NCBI GenBank assembly: GCA_050084515.1
Contig: CM114275.1
Span: forward strand, 28,148,001-28,212,000
Origin: Blasia pusilla
Taxonomy: Eukaryota; Marchantiophyta; Marchantiopsida; Blasiales
Direction: 5' to 3'
Length of the DNA: 64,000 nucleotides
In this document: positions 21,891-33,039 of the stretch, one piece after another
How the letters are laid out: every line of letters begins with the position of its first letter
Numbering within the stretch: position 1 is the first letter of the stretch
Position numbers and translations under genes: made by a program
Notes under the pieces: model-generated
Seen by the model: the letters and a program-made list of their open reading frames with translations, nothing else
Databases searched by the model: none
What the model was told of the DNA's origin: nothing

Positions 21891-24800
21891 ACCGCCTTCC
21901 CTAACATTAAGGGATGCGCTCCCGAATCAAGTAGGACGCGTTGCGGGTGGTTTACTGTCCCCGTTAAACTAACCAAACAAAATACTCAAGCTCGGTTATC
22001 CAGTAGCACGACGCCAAGTGTCACCACTGCTCGCTCTATGGTCGATCGAGCTGGCATATCTACCAACTTCACCGCCGCCGCCGCATACTATGACCGTGTG
22101 GGGGACGTCCCGAGAACTTGCTCCAAGGGCAAGTCCACCACCTCCTCAACTACCTCTGAACAAGAGGCAGTCACCTCTCCACGCTCACACAACGTGGCGG
22201 CCAACCGGAATACCTCAGCTGGTCCAACTCCCAATGTTTCCAACTCTATGGTGGAAAATAACGGAGTCCGGCTCACTCTGGTGGCCACCTCGAACACTAT
22301 GGTTGACACTGACTCCACTCGAGCTGGCATAGGAGTATGTAAAACCAACAAAAATGTAAAACCTGTAAAAATGCAAATCAAGGTAGGGGGAGGTCGGAGA
22401 ACCCTATAAGCGTATATAAGAGGGAGGATTTCCAAGGGTGTTTAGGAATTCAACTCTACTTTGGGAACCCCCAGGGCAAACTAAGGGCACATAATGGATC
22501 AGGAGGTTTGCGTTGGGGTGTGAATACCAAGCCAAGTCCAAGGGAGTAAATTTCGAAGGTCACCCTTGGATTCCAAACCATGACTCATTTCTTGGATCTT
22601 GTTTAGGGACTCATGCGACATTCATTGGACAATTGGGACCGCTAGTGTGCAAGTGTTGTTTTAGATGTTCGGATTATCTAGGAAGTTGTCCTAAGACTAA
22701 AAAGACTTGCTCGTGTTGGGAAGTGAGGAGTTAGGACCTCTTGAGCTTGATGTATGGCCAAGTTGAGAACTATCGGAGTTGGAAGGCTGGTTGACTCTAA
22801 CCAAACTAATGAGAGTATGTTTGGGTGCAACTCAGGGCCGGGTCCCATGGGCCAGCGTCGGGCACCGACACTGGTCCTTGTTAAAGCAGATCTCCATCGG
22901 ACGGTCCAGAATCTTTTGTCCTGGCCGGAGTCGGTGATTTGCAAAGAGAGTCTTTGGTTTTATCCGGCAATCCTTGGTTTTCTTGCGCCCAAAAAAATTG
23001 GGCGCAAGAAATGATTTGCGTCCTCGCGACCTCCACAACCCGTTGGGCCCGGTAGAAATTTTGAAAAAATTGGTCCTTCTGGTTCCAATTCTAGCCATTT
23101 TTTTCGCTTTCTGTTTGGATCCATTCCGTCCATGGACAACAGGGTGACGAATAGTTTCTTGCGAGGCCTTCTTGTAGCCGGGTCCCATGATGCAGGAAGA
23201 ATTTCTACTCACCTCCAACACCTTCGCTTTTCTCATAAATTGGAATAATTCATTTCCGCACAAACTTTCTCGAACCTTGCATTTGCATCTGCGACAGCTG
23301 CGTTCCTCAACTTCTGCCGCCTGATAAATGTGCAATCCTTGTTCCTCCCAGTTCTTTCTCTGATCCGAGAAATGAATCCAGTTCCATGGACGGGGGAGGA
23401 TTCAACCCGACGATTCTTTTCATTTTAAAAGACGGTCGTTCCGCTCTGAAGTGGATCGACGACGGAGGCGGAAGGTTCTCGCCAATTTTTTATTACTCAC
23501 GTTGAAGGTACTTTGTGATTTCCGTACGAACTTTATTACCGGGCTGAAGTGAGGTGGCATGCGTGCTCATTGGGGGCTTATGCGTTTCAGAATAAAATCT
23601 CAGCTATCTATCTCTATGTGACTTCATAAAGTGCAAGGTTCCTCAGTAACATTGTGGAATTTGTTTAGAGTTGCTTATAAAAGGCTGTCTTTGCTACCGA
23701 TCTCGGATCATAATTTTGTGTTACTTCAGTGCGGATTTCAACTAGTTGCAATTTCTTGTTCTTGTAGGCTATCCAATTAGGATTACAGACGTTTCGTGGC
23801 TTGTGATCCCTTTTCATGGGTTAAAGTAGCTTCCTTGTACATATTTTCATCTCTGGTTTAGCACTACACCTTATTCTGGCATAGAACTGTCAGTTCAATA
23901 TCTGTGACTCTGGTGAACACAGTTTGGAAATTACTCGCTTAGTCTTTGTGGAAAAGTTCTCATTCCAATCTACTTGGTTTGAAAATACTTATGTGAAATT
24001 AAATTTATCTGATTGGCAGAAGTCAGGTTGCGTGGTCTCTAATTTCATCTCCAGTTCGACTGGTCACCGCCATGGATGCTTTTAGTGGAAACAACTCATT
24101 TGTGAATGTTGATGAATGCCAGCAATCAGGTGCCTTCAAAAGGGAATTGGTAGAGGGTGCAATTCTACTGCGTGTGTACTCATTCAGTTTTGAGTTTGGT
24201 GTGTACTCATTCGGCAACTTTTGAGTTTGGATCTATCCCGCTGTAGGAAGCAAGTAGATCGAAAGTCGACCCATCTCCCCTTCTATTACCTTGAATGAGC
24301 ATTTGCCTTTCATTGGAGTTATATAATCGAGGGTTTGTCTTCCCTCCGTTTATCCGACGTTATAGAATCGAGTCCCGTAGCGACACCTGGTGGTGAATCA
24401 AGATCCAGTTTTGAGTTTGCTCCTATGTGTGTACTCATTGAGTCTTGAGTTTGACGCTTTTGTGAAGCAATCGGCAACTTGAGCTAGGTTTGTCTTGGTC
24501 GCAGATCTGCCTAGGCCTAGGCATCAGTGACCCATCCCCATCTCCCTTCTATTGGAATTGTGGTGACCGATCTGAATGCGTCTATGGTAAGTGCCTCATT
24601 ACGAGTACACATAATGATTGGGTAGAGACAACATGCAGAGCGATATTATAGAATATCCAAAGATGATAAGTGAGTGCACATATTTCTCTCTCCACCAGTT
24701 GAACTATCTCAAGAGAACTCTCGAACATTGAGAAGTCATCCACCAGAGAGTAATAACGATGTGGTCGAGCTTTTACTTCTCACCAAAAAGTGAAGAAGAT

Positions 24801-25700
24801 AGTTTGCTTGGTGGTTCTATTCTTCCGAGGATTTAAGCCTCTTGCGTTACCCATGATTCCTCGATGGTGGATGGATTGGGTATGTGCACCAACATAGCAT
24901 CATTGAAGCACAAGAGATCTTTGAGTAGCCGGTGAGGCGTCTGTTGTACAACCCGGATCCGGTTGTGAGGGCACTTGAAAGACTTACCTTCATAGATGAC
25001 AAAGATTCAGCCAAGATGCGCGCTCATCCATGAATCATATAAAACATCATCTCTGTTGTCACTTTGTGGAGCTATTAAGCTTTGCATAAGAAGACGTGGT
25101 ACCAAGGTTTTTCTCGCTTCGGTTCAACTTGTTTAGAGTTCGAGGGGTTGTAGGCAAATGTATCCCATGCAGATCATTTTTGAGGATTAAGGAACCCTTA
25201 TAAGATACAGAATATGCTCTTGTACATATTTTGGGAGTAAATGTAAAAATTGTTCATGGTGTACAATCTGCGAATTTAGAATGCTTCTCTTTGCTGCATT
25301 GATGTAATTAACAAAGGTTTATGTATCTACCTCATGTAGTGCATTGAAAGAACATCCGAGATTTTGGTGCCTTCTTTGAGTAATCCTGTAGAGCTCCTCC
25401 TCCCTCTTGTTAATCCAATAGTGTAAGTGCAGTCATGTGTCCAATGCCCTTCTGTCTACTCACTTACCTGCTAGCACTACACCTCAATAGAACATCTCCC
25501 AAGTGGTTTTCAATCTAATACCCTCACATGATGTTGCCTTTCTACTCCAACACAGACAGTAGCACTACCATGTGTCGATTTCAAGCATAAACTTCTCCAG
25601 GTTTATCCACGTAGAATATCAAACGTTTATCAGGTTCTCGGTTCCGACCTCGATCATGTGAGCGATGCACTCTCTCTCTCTGCTGCGGCTGTCAAAAGTC
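21891..25700. other. Intergenic region without a recognised gene
   Basis: Several open frames occur (22038-22409 plus, 22832-23335 minus) but none shows a motif, and the longest spans a perfect hairpin at 22981. Around 24180-24480 the phrase TGAGTTTG with GTGTACTCATT recurs several times as a short dispersed repeat. At 25717-25733 and 25792-25810 the 17-mer ATGGAGTAGGAAATCAC is repeated. I see no gene. Confidence 0.45.
22981..23009. repeat. Perfect 12-bp hairpin
   Basis: Arms TCTTGCGCCCAA and TTGGGCGCAAGA enclose five A residues. No T-run or other context marks it as a functional signal. It could be the closed end of a small foldback element. Confidence 0.85.
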
Positions 25701-25989
25701 ACACAAACCAGTCAAAATGGAGTAGGAAATCACTGGGAAGCACCCGAAACCCCATTTCCTTGAATGGAAAGCCCAGACACCAACGATGGAAAAATGGAGT
25801 AGGAAATCACGTAAATCGGTGCTAAATGTTGAGTCATAAGAGTAAGCCTAGTCTAAAGGTTAAGAGAATAAGAGGTGCATAAGAATAACAATAAAATTTT
25901 CACTACTCTTTTTCTTGGAAAGTCATATTACTTCTTCAATCCATTTTTCAAAAATAAAAGTTTCACTACTCTTTTTCTTGTCGTTGTAG

Positions 25990-27322
25990 GAAGGAAGTCA
26001 TATGGACGAGGATTATGTCATATTCGATTCTCAAGTACCAACGCAGAATGCTAAGTTGATTCCACGGACAACTTCCGAGATTCAAATTCTGATTGCAGCA
26101 AAACGAGATGAAATGGAGGGATTAGAACTAAATTATACTACTCAATCTACTATGGCCACCTTAAAACAAAAGTGGAAAAAGTGGCTGACTTTTGTTTGAA
26201 GAATGGGATAAAGCAACCTATTCGTGATGGCCAGGCGTGCAAAAAGAAATGGAGTGCTCTCATAAAAGAATTCAAACAAATAAGTTAAGTTGGTGGTATC
26301 CAATTTTTATGATGTGATGCAGAACATGAAGTGTCTTTATTTTACAATTGACACTCATATAAGTTTTCATTACAGGTTCATGATTGGGAGCGAAAGGCCA
26401 AAAGCGGCGAATTATCTTACTTTGACAATCGCATGTTGAGAAAGGACCGGAAAGCACTAGGTTTATCTTCAAACTTTGATGAAGCCTATTACAAGGGTCT
26501 AGTAGAATGGCTCCCCAAAAGACAAGACGTGGACCCGGAGAGCATGGGAGTGTCCACCTTTGATACTTCACTTCTACCTGATCTTAATGCTAACTTCAAT
26601 CCTCCACCCATGAGTCCGATAGCTTCACTCGTGCCACCAGGTATATCAATCTTACCAAAAGAAGAAGGATGTGACCTTGTTCATTTGTTTCTTAGTATCA
26701 ATACAAGGCTACTACTAACTTATTGGTTGTTTATATAGAGGTGGAGTCATTTGAGATCCCAACCAAAGAACCTTCTCCTCCATCGTCTTCTCCAGGTACA
26801 TGAATATGAAACAAAGAAAGTTCTTTTCTTTGTTAATTTCATTTATTATGCACATATGCTACTAGTAATTAATTTATTGTTTGTATAGATGTGGAATCAT
26901 TTCATATCCCAATGGATGTAGAAGAGATCCTAACTAACCCGCGTGCGCCTTCATCATGTGCTCATACTGAAGTTTCTTATAATTGTCTTTAATGATTTTT
27001 GTGACTTTTTTGGTCTTATGTGGAAATGTAGTTAATGACTTTAGTGGTGTTATGTTGCAATGTAGATTTCGGCAAGGAAAGTTTGAAAAGGAAGCCTCTC
27101 AAGGATGGGATTAGAGGAAAACGACGGCGTAAGAGCTCCATGGGAGATGCCATGAAGGAGTCTACTAATGCCATGATAGATGTTATGCATGATGGTCAAA
27201 GAATGGATATTGAACAACGAAAATTAGAGTTGGAAGTCCTACAACAGAATGCGGATGCTCTTACAATGATATCTACAGTCTTTTGTCATGCCTTTGGTAG
27301 GGGATTTCAAGGGAGATCTTGA
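25990..27322 (+). pseudogene. PIF/Harbinger accessory gene (Myb/SANT-trihelix-like DNA-binding protein)
   Basis: A multi-exon remnant. The N-terminal part starts at ATG 26002 and reads into a Trp-spaced helical region (TLKQKWKKW, then in a shifted frame KNGIKQPIRDGQACKKKW). A second piece (26376-26640) reads VHDWERKAKSGELSYFDNRM, RKALGLSSNFDEAYYKGL and PPPMSPIASLVPPGI, the usual layout of plant Myb/SANT-like transposon proteins. The C-terminal exon (27060-27322) has a basic GKRRRKSS cluster and a helical tail (MDIEQRKLELEVLQQNADAL). Plausible introns lie between the pieces. One frameshift near 26190 suggests decay. In PIF/Harbinger elements this protein helps bring the transposase to the termini and nucleus. 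Confidence 0.7.
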
Positions 27323-27491
27323 GAGTTTACATTAAGAAATAATTGAACTTCATTGAGGACACAATGAACAAAAATAGCCATATGAGATGTACTTATATGT
27401 AAAGCATATATATGGATATATATGAGGTACTTCTACCTGTATGCTATATGTACGTGTAATTCGATGTATTTCTACTGGTATGCTGAAATTA

Positions 27492-28340
27492 CTATTCAAC
27501 TCTTGCCATGATATGCTTGAAAAGAGCATCACGATTTCTCCTTCCTTCAAATGTTGTTTCATTGTTTGGAGGATTACTATGACCTTGTGCTACATGCATC
27601 CTTGTTGAGGAGGAGGGATCCATGAGATCATATACTAGAGGATCTTCTCTATCTATGATGATGTTACGAAGAGCACATGTAGCAAATATCATCTTCGGTA
27701 GTGCTTGTAAGTTTGGCTTGTAAATGACTCGATTGAATATGCGCCATGTCCCTTTTAATCGGCCGAAAGCTCTCTCCACACACATCCTCATGGAAGAATG
27801 ATAAAAGTTCCAAGTGTCCTTTTGTCCAATAAGTGCTCATGGATAAGGAACTATGAGCCATGACAAGAGTGGATATCCTGCATCACCAATAATATACTCT
27901 CGAATCCTCTCACCATTTCTTAATGGAAGTGAATGTCCATCTAGGACCCTTTGGTTGGAAGTTACATTTTTGTAGAATTGGGAGTTTCGAAGAATTCGAG
28001 TATCATGAATAGAAGCAGGATATCCAATGAACACATCTAGGAATTTCAGTCTTGAATCAACGATAGCTTGCATCGCACAAGCATAAGATTTGCTTTTATG
28101 ACTATACCAAACTATGGAATTTGCACCCGCTGGTAGTTCCATGAGGAAGTGAGTGACATCAATTGCACCGCAACAATTCAAAAATCCATGTTGTGCTTCG
28201 AAATCTGATTTTACCCTCTCCATATGCCCGATAATGAAAGAAGGACCTCCTACTCCTAACTTGAAGGAAAAAAAGAAGAGTAGAAAGAATTTGAATTATA
28301 ATAACCAAATAAATAGTCAAGAAGCACATGTTCATTGAAG
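27492..28340 (-). pseudogene. PIF/Harbinger DDE transposase
   Basis: A transposase of the DDE_Tnp_4 (nuclease HARBI1) type, read on the minus strand in two frames. The first part (28223-27837) carries GAIDVTHF (first Asp), VFIGYPASIHDTRIL (second Asp) and GDAGYPLLSWLIVPYP. The second (27791-27492) begins with the catalytic Glu block CVERAFGRLKGTWRIF and ends in the C-terminal tail with RRNRDALFKHI. A frameshift or stop near 27840 separates them, so this copy is broken, although all three acidic residues are visible. It faces the accessory gene tail to tail with about 170 bp between the stops. Confidence 0.88.
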
Positions 28341-28607
28341 CACTCATTCTCTCTTCATCTAAAATATCCATGATTAAAAAAGTTGAAAAAGAAAAGAAAA
28401 TAATAATTAAAAAGTCTTATAAAAAAATTAAATGAATGTCTTGCAATGAGATATGACTAAAATATGCAAAAAAATGACATGAAATCTATGAAAATGAAGA
28501 GCACGTACGAACACACGAAGACGGAGCAAAGTTGGAATGAATACAAAACAAATGGGAAAATATTTATAGGAACCGAAGGGAAAGGAAAGGGGGAATTGGC
28601 GGGGAAA

Positions 28608-28768
28608 TGGGAGGGAGAATAACGGAGGGAAAATCCGTTTCCGTAACCGGAAACGGACTTTCCCTTATTCTCCCAACCGATTGGAGGGAACCGCTTGGAA
28701 AGCCGCCGCCGACGAGCAGTTTCAGCCGCCGGGTGGCTTCTTGGGGTCGCAAGAGACCCCAAGAAGTC
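28608..28768. repeat. Two adjacent hairpins next to the Harbinger element
   Basis: The first is an imperfect foldback (about 28611-28674) with arms GGGAGAATAACGGAGGG... and ...CCCTTATTCTCCC; its inner stem is TCCGTTTCCG with CGGAAACGGA. The second (about 28737-28767) has arms CTTCTTGGGGTC and GACCCCAAGAAG around a 6-base loop GCAAGA. They may be remains of a terminal or subterminal region, or separate foldbacks. Confidence 0.65.
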
Positions 28769-28869
28769 GCCCATGCAACCCGCCCCTCAGTAGAGTCATC
28801 GTGAACTATTGAACATACGCTTCCGCAATGTATGAGATTGACGATTTAAAATATTCATCACAAAGGAGT

Positions 28870-29935
28870 TAAGGATATTAGGCTAGAAATCCATAACAAA
28901 CACCTAGGTCTTTCTCATGGATGTGGATGCCAATTCCACTTTGTTGTTTGAAAGTCAATAGACAATCTTGGTGTATGTATATTAAGGCACTTGCATACTA
29001 AGCAAGTGGATAAAGTTGATCAAATATGCCATGATGACTTATACAAGAAGGTGGATATTGCAAATGCAATTGTTGCCCCAAAAATGAGTTTTTATTGTAA
29101 GGACTTTATTGAACACTTTTTGCAAGTGAATGTCAATCCACTGTATAATCCAAAGGAGCATAGGATGTGGATACGTGAACATATTTTTGAAAATCCCAAC
29201 CAAGAGCAAATGTGGGGTAGAGACGCCATGCTATAGCCTCGAGATATTCTCAATATTAAGCATTCAATGTGAAAATCAGAAGGAGGCTATGGTGGAATCG
29301 ATGATGCTACTGCAATCCAATATTGGGCAGGAGCATGTCATGAGAATGTGATACACTACGGTGAGGTAAGTTGGGCCAACCTTTCTACCTCTAGTTTCAA
29401 CACTTGGATGCTTCATGATGTGTTGGAGCTAGGGAATGGTTGGGCTACCTCCATAGATACGATCCATAGTACAAAAGCATATGAAGTGGGTATTTCTATT
29501 GAGTCTGCCAATTATCATTTGAATAATTTTTTTATTGAAGAAGAAAATGGAACTATTACAACGAGTTCAACAATGTATTATGCGTTCACTATATTCGTTT
29601 TTCATCTTCAAGTTTTTGGGTTCAAAGAAGGGTCGAACACATCAAAGTTCATAGTTAGCCCTAGCTCCCACTTATGTGCCTCCTATAAGGTTAATTGATC
29701 CATGAATCTTGGTGTCTCTTTACAAATACGGGCGCAATGTTTTGAACAACTAATTTTCTATGTTCATGGTATCAATTATTCATATTGTTGGGTTTTGATA
29801 AGTTCCAAAATGGTTTGATAAGTTTAGTATGGGCTATCCTACAACAACATACAAATGAAAACTTGGTGTCGACGCTATCATGTATTAAGAATTGGGCAAA
29901 TGTGCAATTGCAAAAAGACACAGAAGAAGGATGTA
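28870..29935. other. Decayed coding-like sequence, unrecognised
   Basis: Open frames at 28991-29236 and 29348-29698 on the plus strand read like weakly decayed protein (CHDDLYKKVDIANAIVAPKM; HDVLELGNGWATSIDTI) but I recognise no family. They precede a MULE-type transposase fragment and may be upstream parts of the same element. Confidence 0.35.
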
Positions 29936-30062
29936 GACTAGGTTAGAACCCATTTTGCTTCATCGTGGATGATTTGCAAAAGGAGTAATTTGCAATCAAA
30001 GAAGTATTTCTTAGTGTTCCAATAGCCATATGTCTATGGCATATTCGAAAGAACTGGTTAAA
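29936..30062 (+). pseudogene. MULE-type transposase fragment
   Basis: The frame reads IVDDLQKE, a stop, then FAIKEVFLSVPIAICLWHIR followed by KNWLK. A position where the element predicts its relocation, followed by L-x-HI-x-[KR]-N-W-x-K, is typical of the MULE/FAR1-like transposase core (the C/LWH..RNW signature). One stop is internal and only about 40 codons survive. The assignment rests on this one signature. Confidence 0.5.
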
Positions 30063-30375
30063 GAATCGGCATCAATGGGTAAGAAGTTGTACAAGAGCAA
30101 GAAACTTAGCAACACCAAACGCAGATGGCCTACTCATGAAAAAGAGTTGTTCGCAATGATTCATTGCTTGAGGAAGTGGCGTCATTATTTGGTACTTGAA
30201 TGCACTTGAGAGTTCACTAATAATATATCACTCAAGGATTTTGAGACGTAGGATCGAGTGACACCAAAGCAATTACGATGGTACGATACCTTGGCATTGA
30301 TGAATGTGGAGGTCATCCACAAGCCAAGGAAGGGTATTTTCATTCATGGTGCCTTGAGCTGTAGGTATGGACACA
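30063..30375 (+). pseudogene. RNase H fragment of a different gypsy family
   Basis: The frame reads KLSNTKRRWPTHEKELFAMI, HCLRKWRHYLVLE and, after a stop, TPKQLRWYDTLALMNVEVIH followed by KPRKG. This is the classic Ty3 RNase H string (THEKELLA..HALKKWRHYL...DH...R..RW...L...F.I...PG). Wording differs from the PHD-gypsy RNase H, so it is another family. It is fused without a gap to the MULE-type fragment. Confidence 0.75.
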
Positions 30376-30509
30376 TGCCATAGATGACACAAGTGTTGAG
30401 TTTGAATCAAAAACCTGATTGGGCAAAGAGGTCCAAACACTCTCCTCGTAATCTTAAAATAAGCAAAGCACTCAAAAAATTGCATCCATCTAGTATATAG
30501 ATTTACCAC

Positions 30510-33039
30510 ACCGGGACGCCGAACAATTTAGGGCGAGGAAAAAATTTGCGTGTAAGGGACCCGGCCCTTAAAGAAACCCCAGTTTACCGGTTGCGACGGA
30601 GACGCCTTCCACGTCCTTTCGAATGATTTCTATCCGTGCCAAACGATCTTCTCCGGAACGGAATCGCCTAGAGGGTGCGGTTAACGGTGTGGGTAGCTTT
30701 CTCCGGATGCTATGTCTGTTCTCCGGGCAAAGTGAGCGCGGTACGCAGCAGTTGGCTCTTCGTTGTATCGCAGAAACAACCGGGAACGAAGGTCACTTGG
30801 AGTCTCCCCGCGCACTGGGTTCGTGGGGGAGTATGGCATCGTCGCGCGACCGTGACTGGTCACGCTGGTCTACGCCGTCGTCTCAGTGCTATGCGGAGAG
30901 TAGAGGAGGTTCTGCTACGCAGGTCGCGCGACCTTTGGAACCTTTGTCGCATCGTGCCATCATAAATTTAGTTTGTTGAGTCCCGGTGTCGGCCGCATTT
31001 CATAATTAAGCGGGAACACGTCAGCGACCAAATCCAGTCAAATCCAGAGGAGGAGGAGGAGCGGCGGCGTAGCTCCTCCTCCTCTGGCGTGTTGACTAAT
31101 TTTGTGAGGAGCTCGCTCGCTCGTTCGCTCGCGTAGAGGCGATGCCGGCGACGCCCCGCTTTCTGTGGTACGTTCTGCATTTGGTAAAGAAAAGATGTCG
31201 GTATAGTTACAGACCGCCTCCCGCCAGAAATGCCGGCGAAGTGTGTCACTGCGAACGCTCGTGCGAGAAAAGGGTTTCGACGAATCCACTCGGGCCAAAG
31301 TGTATCACGGAGCGTTCGGTTGTACCCGATCCGATGCCTCTTTTGACTTCCACTCCCCTCGCCGGCGATTTGGTGCCGTGCGTTCCCGCACAGAGCTCCA
31401 CGGCGACCTAATCGGGTTTACCGGGCAGCGATGGAACCCAGATTGCAAGTTAGGGTGCGGGCGTGACCCGGGCAACATCAGCGCTGACGAAGCGGCCGGC
31501 AATGCTGAGTAGCGTGCTCCCGAGAGTAAGACATTCATAGGGTAATTCGCTTAAACTGCCACTGTTGGACGAACAGGTCGGGAGATGAAGTCGAAGTCGG
31601 ATCACTCCTGAGTCCTGACTGCCGTGGGAGCAGTCGGTCGGAGCTCGGGTTAAACCCGGATGCCTCGGGGCGGTTGCGACGCTACAGCCTTCATGTACAC
31701 GGAGACATATAAATACAGATATACACGCGCCTCAGACGAAGCGAAACCTGCCGAGCTATCGATCGCGAGAGCTTGGTCGCTCCCGTGCGGTGACAAAAGT
31801 TCAGGTAGATAGATGCCAGAGCGCCGAACGGAAGAAAAAGGAGGAGGGAGCCTAGGGGTAGGGGGGGGGAAAGCAGGGACGGAAGCCGGGAGAGCGAAGG
31901 CGAGGCAGAAGAGAAGAGAGAAGGGACCCGCACGGGAACGACCCGGCCACGCGCCGACTCCTGCAGTTTCCGCGAGCTCTTTGACGTGGGGCAGGAGTAG
32001 GGGGCCGCTGGAATTGGGTGTGAGAGCTACCGGGCGTGGGTTACACATTTCCTACGCTACATGCGGAAGCTGGAACTTTTGACTAGTGCGGAGGTTTCGG
32101 ATTAGAGTTGATGACGAGGGGAGAGAGTGCCGGAGCACGCGTGTGGAGGATTTGATCACGAGGTAGGCTGCAGCTGGTGAGTACTCGTGGGCTCTGATGC
32201 GAGTGAGGCTCCGGTTTATTGTGGAATTATACAGTGTCGCGGATTTGTCATCTGTAGGCTTCTTGAGGGGGTTGCGGCAGTGACGGACAAGGAGCATCGT
32301 GTTTGAGGATTCACGGGCTGGTGCTCGTCGGAGATGAGAGAAGCGTTTTCTGTCAGGCTCCATATCGATGCTACTTGGCCCCGTTCCTTCGCGGTCGACT
32401 TTAGACCACGGAAAAAATGCCCCATTCAGTGTATGCGGTCCCTGTCAATACCTAACAGCACTTGCTTCGCGTCCATGGCCACAGCCGCCCTACTTGATTG
32501 TGGAACGAATTAGCTCACATTATACTCTCGGGCGGGCGTGAGAACCTGGGCCGAAATTTTATTTTGGATGATCTACTCTTGCTGCTGCGATGGAACTTGG
32601 GCGCCATTATTGAAGTTTCAACTGGTTTACTGTATGAGCCATTTCTCCATCATCCGACGACTTCCACGAATAAGCCAGGAGAGCGAAGATGTTTACCAAC
32701 ATATATCGAATTGTACGTAATTTCACTCTTCGTTGGTGGATTAATTAGGACACAGACAACTTCTTCCGGGGAAATTAAGGCTGAAATGCAAACGGAAATA
32801 TTTGTCTGGAGAGTCTCTCTCGTCATTGGCTGGTCGTCTGCTGATTAGTTTACATACTAGATGTCAGTCTCTGTTCGCTGAAGAAAAGGTGGATTCTTCC
32901 CCGTAATCGTTCTCGTTTCGACCAAGCAAAATTTTGGAAGGAGACGTCAGAGGGGGGCGGGGCTAGTCATTAAAATTTCCATCTGGGGCAAGTCTGGAGA
33001 CTTCCCATCAAAGAACTGATGTTATTTTATCATTTTCAG
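30510..33039 (+). promoter_or_regulatory. GC-rich upstream region of MED13 (promoter, leader, unplaced first exon)
   Basis: From about 30510 the base composition becomes GC-rich with many CpGs, and it stays so to about 32500. It includes GAGGAGGAGGAGCGGCGGCG (31053) and a G/A-rich block (31840-31930). This fits a CpG-rich promoter and leader ahead of the first confident MED13 exon at 33040. The first coding exon (plant MED13 proteins usually begin with a short segment before GGLH) was not located. A weak candidate is ATG 32786 to 32803 (six codons, phase correct, poor donor). Open frames in the region carry no domain. Confidence 0.45.

Noticed and set aside
22832-23335. 167-codon minus-strand frame
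   Set aside because: Highly basic, no motif, crosses a perfect hairpin; no splice or regulatory context.
31142-31182. ATG 31142 as MED13 first exon (ends before GTAAAG)
   Set aside because: The phase fits, but the residues (MPATPRFLWYVLHL) differ from the usual MED13 start and the intron would be 1.9 kb; kept only as a possibility.
30623-32082. Several 80-130 codon frames upstream of MED13
   Set aside because: GC-rich, both strands open, no domain; treated as promoter or leader.
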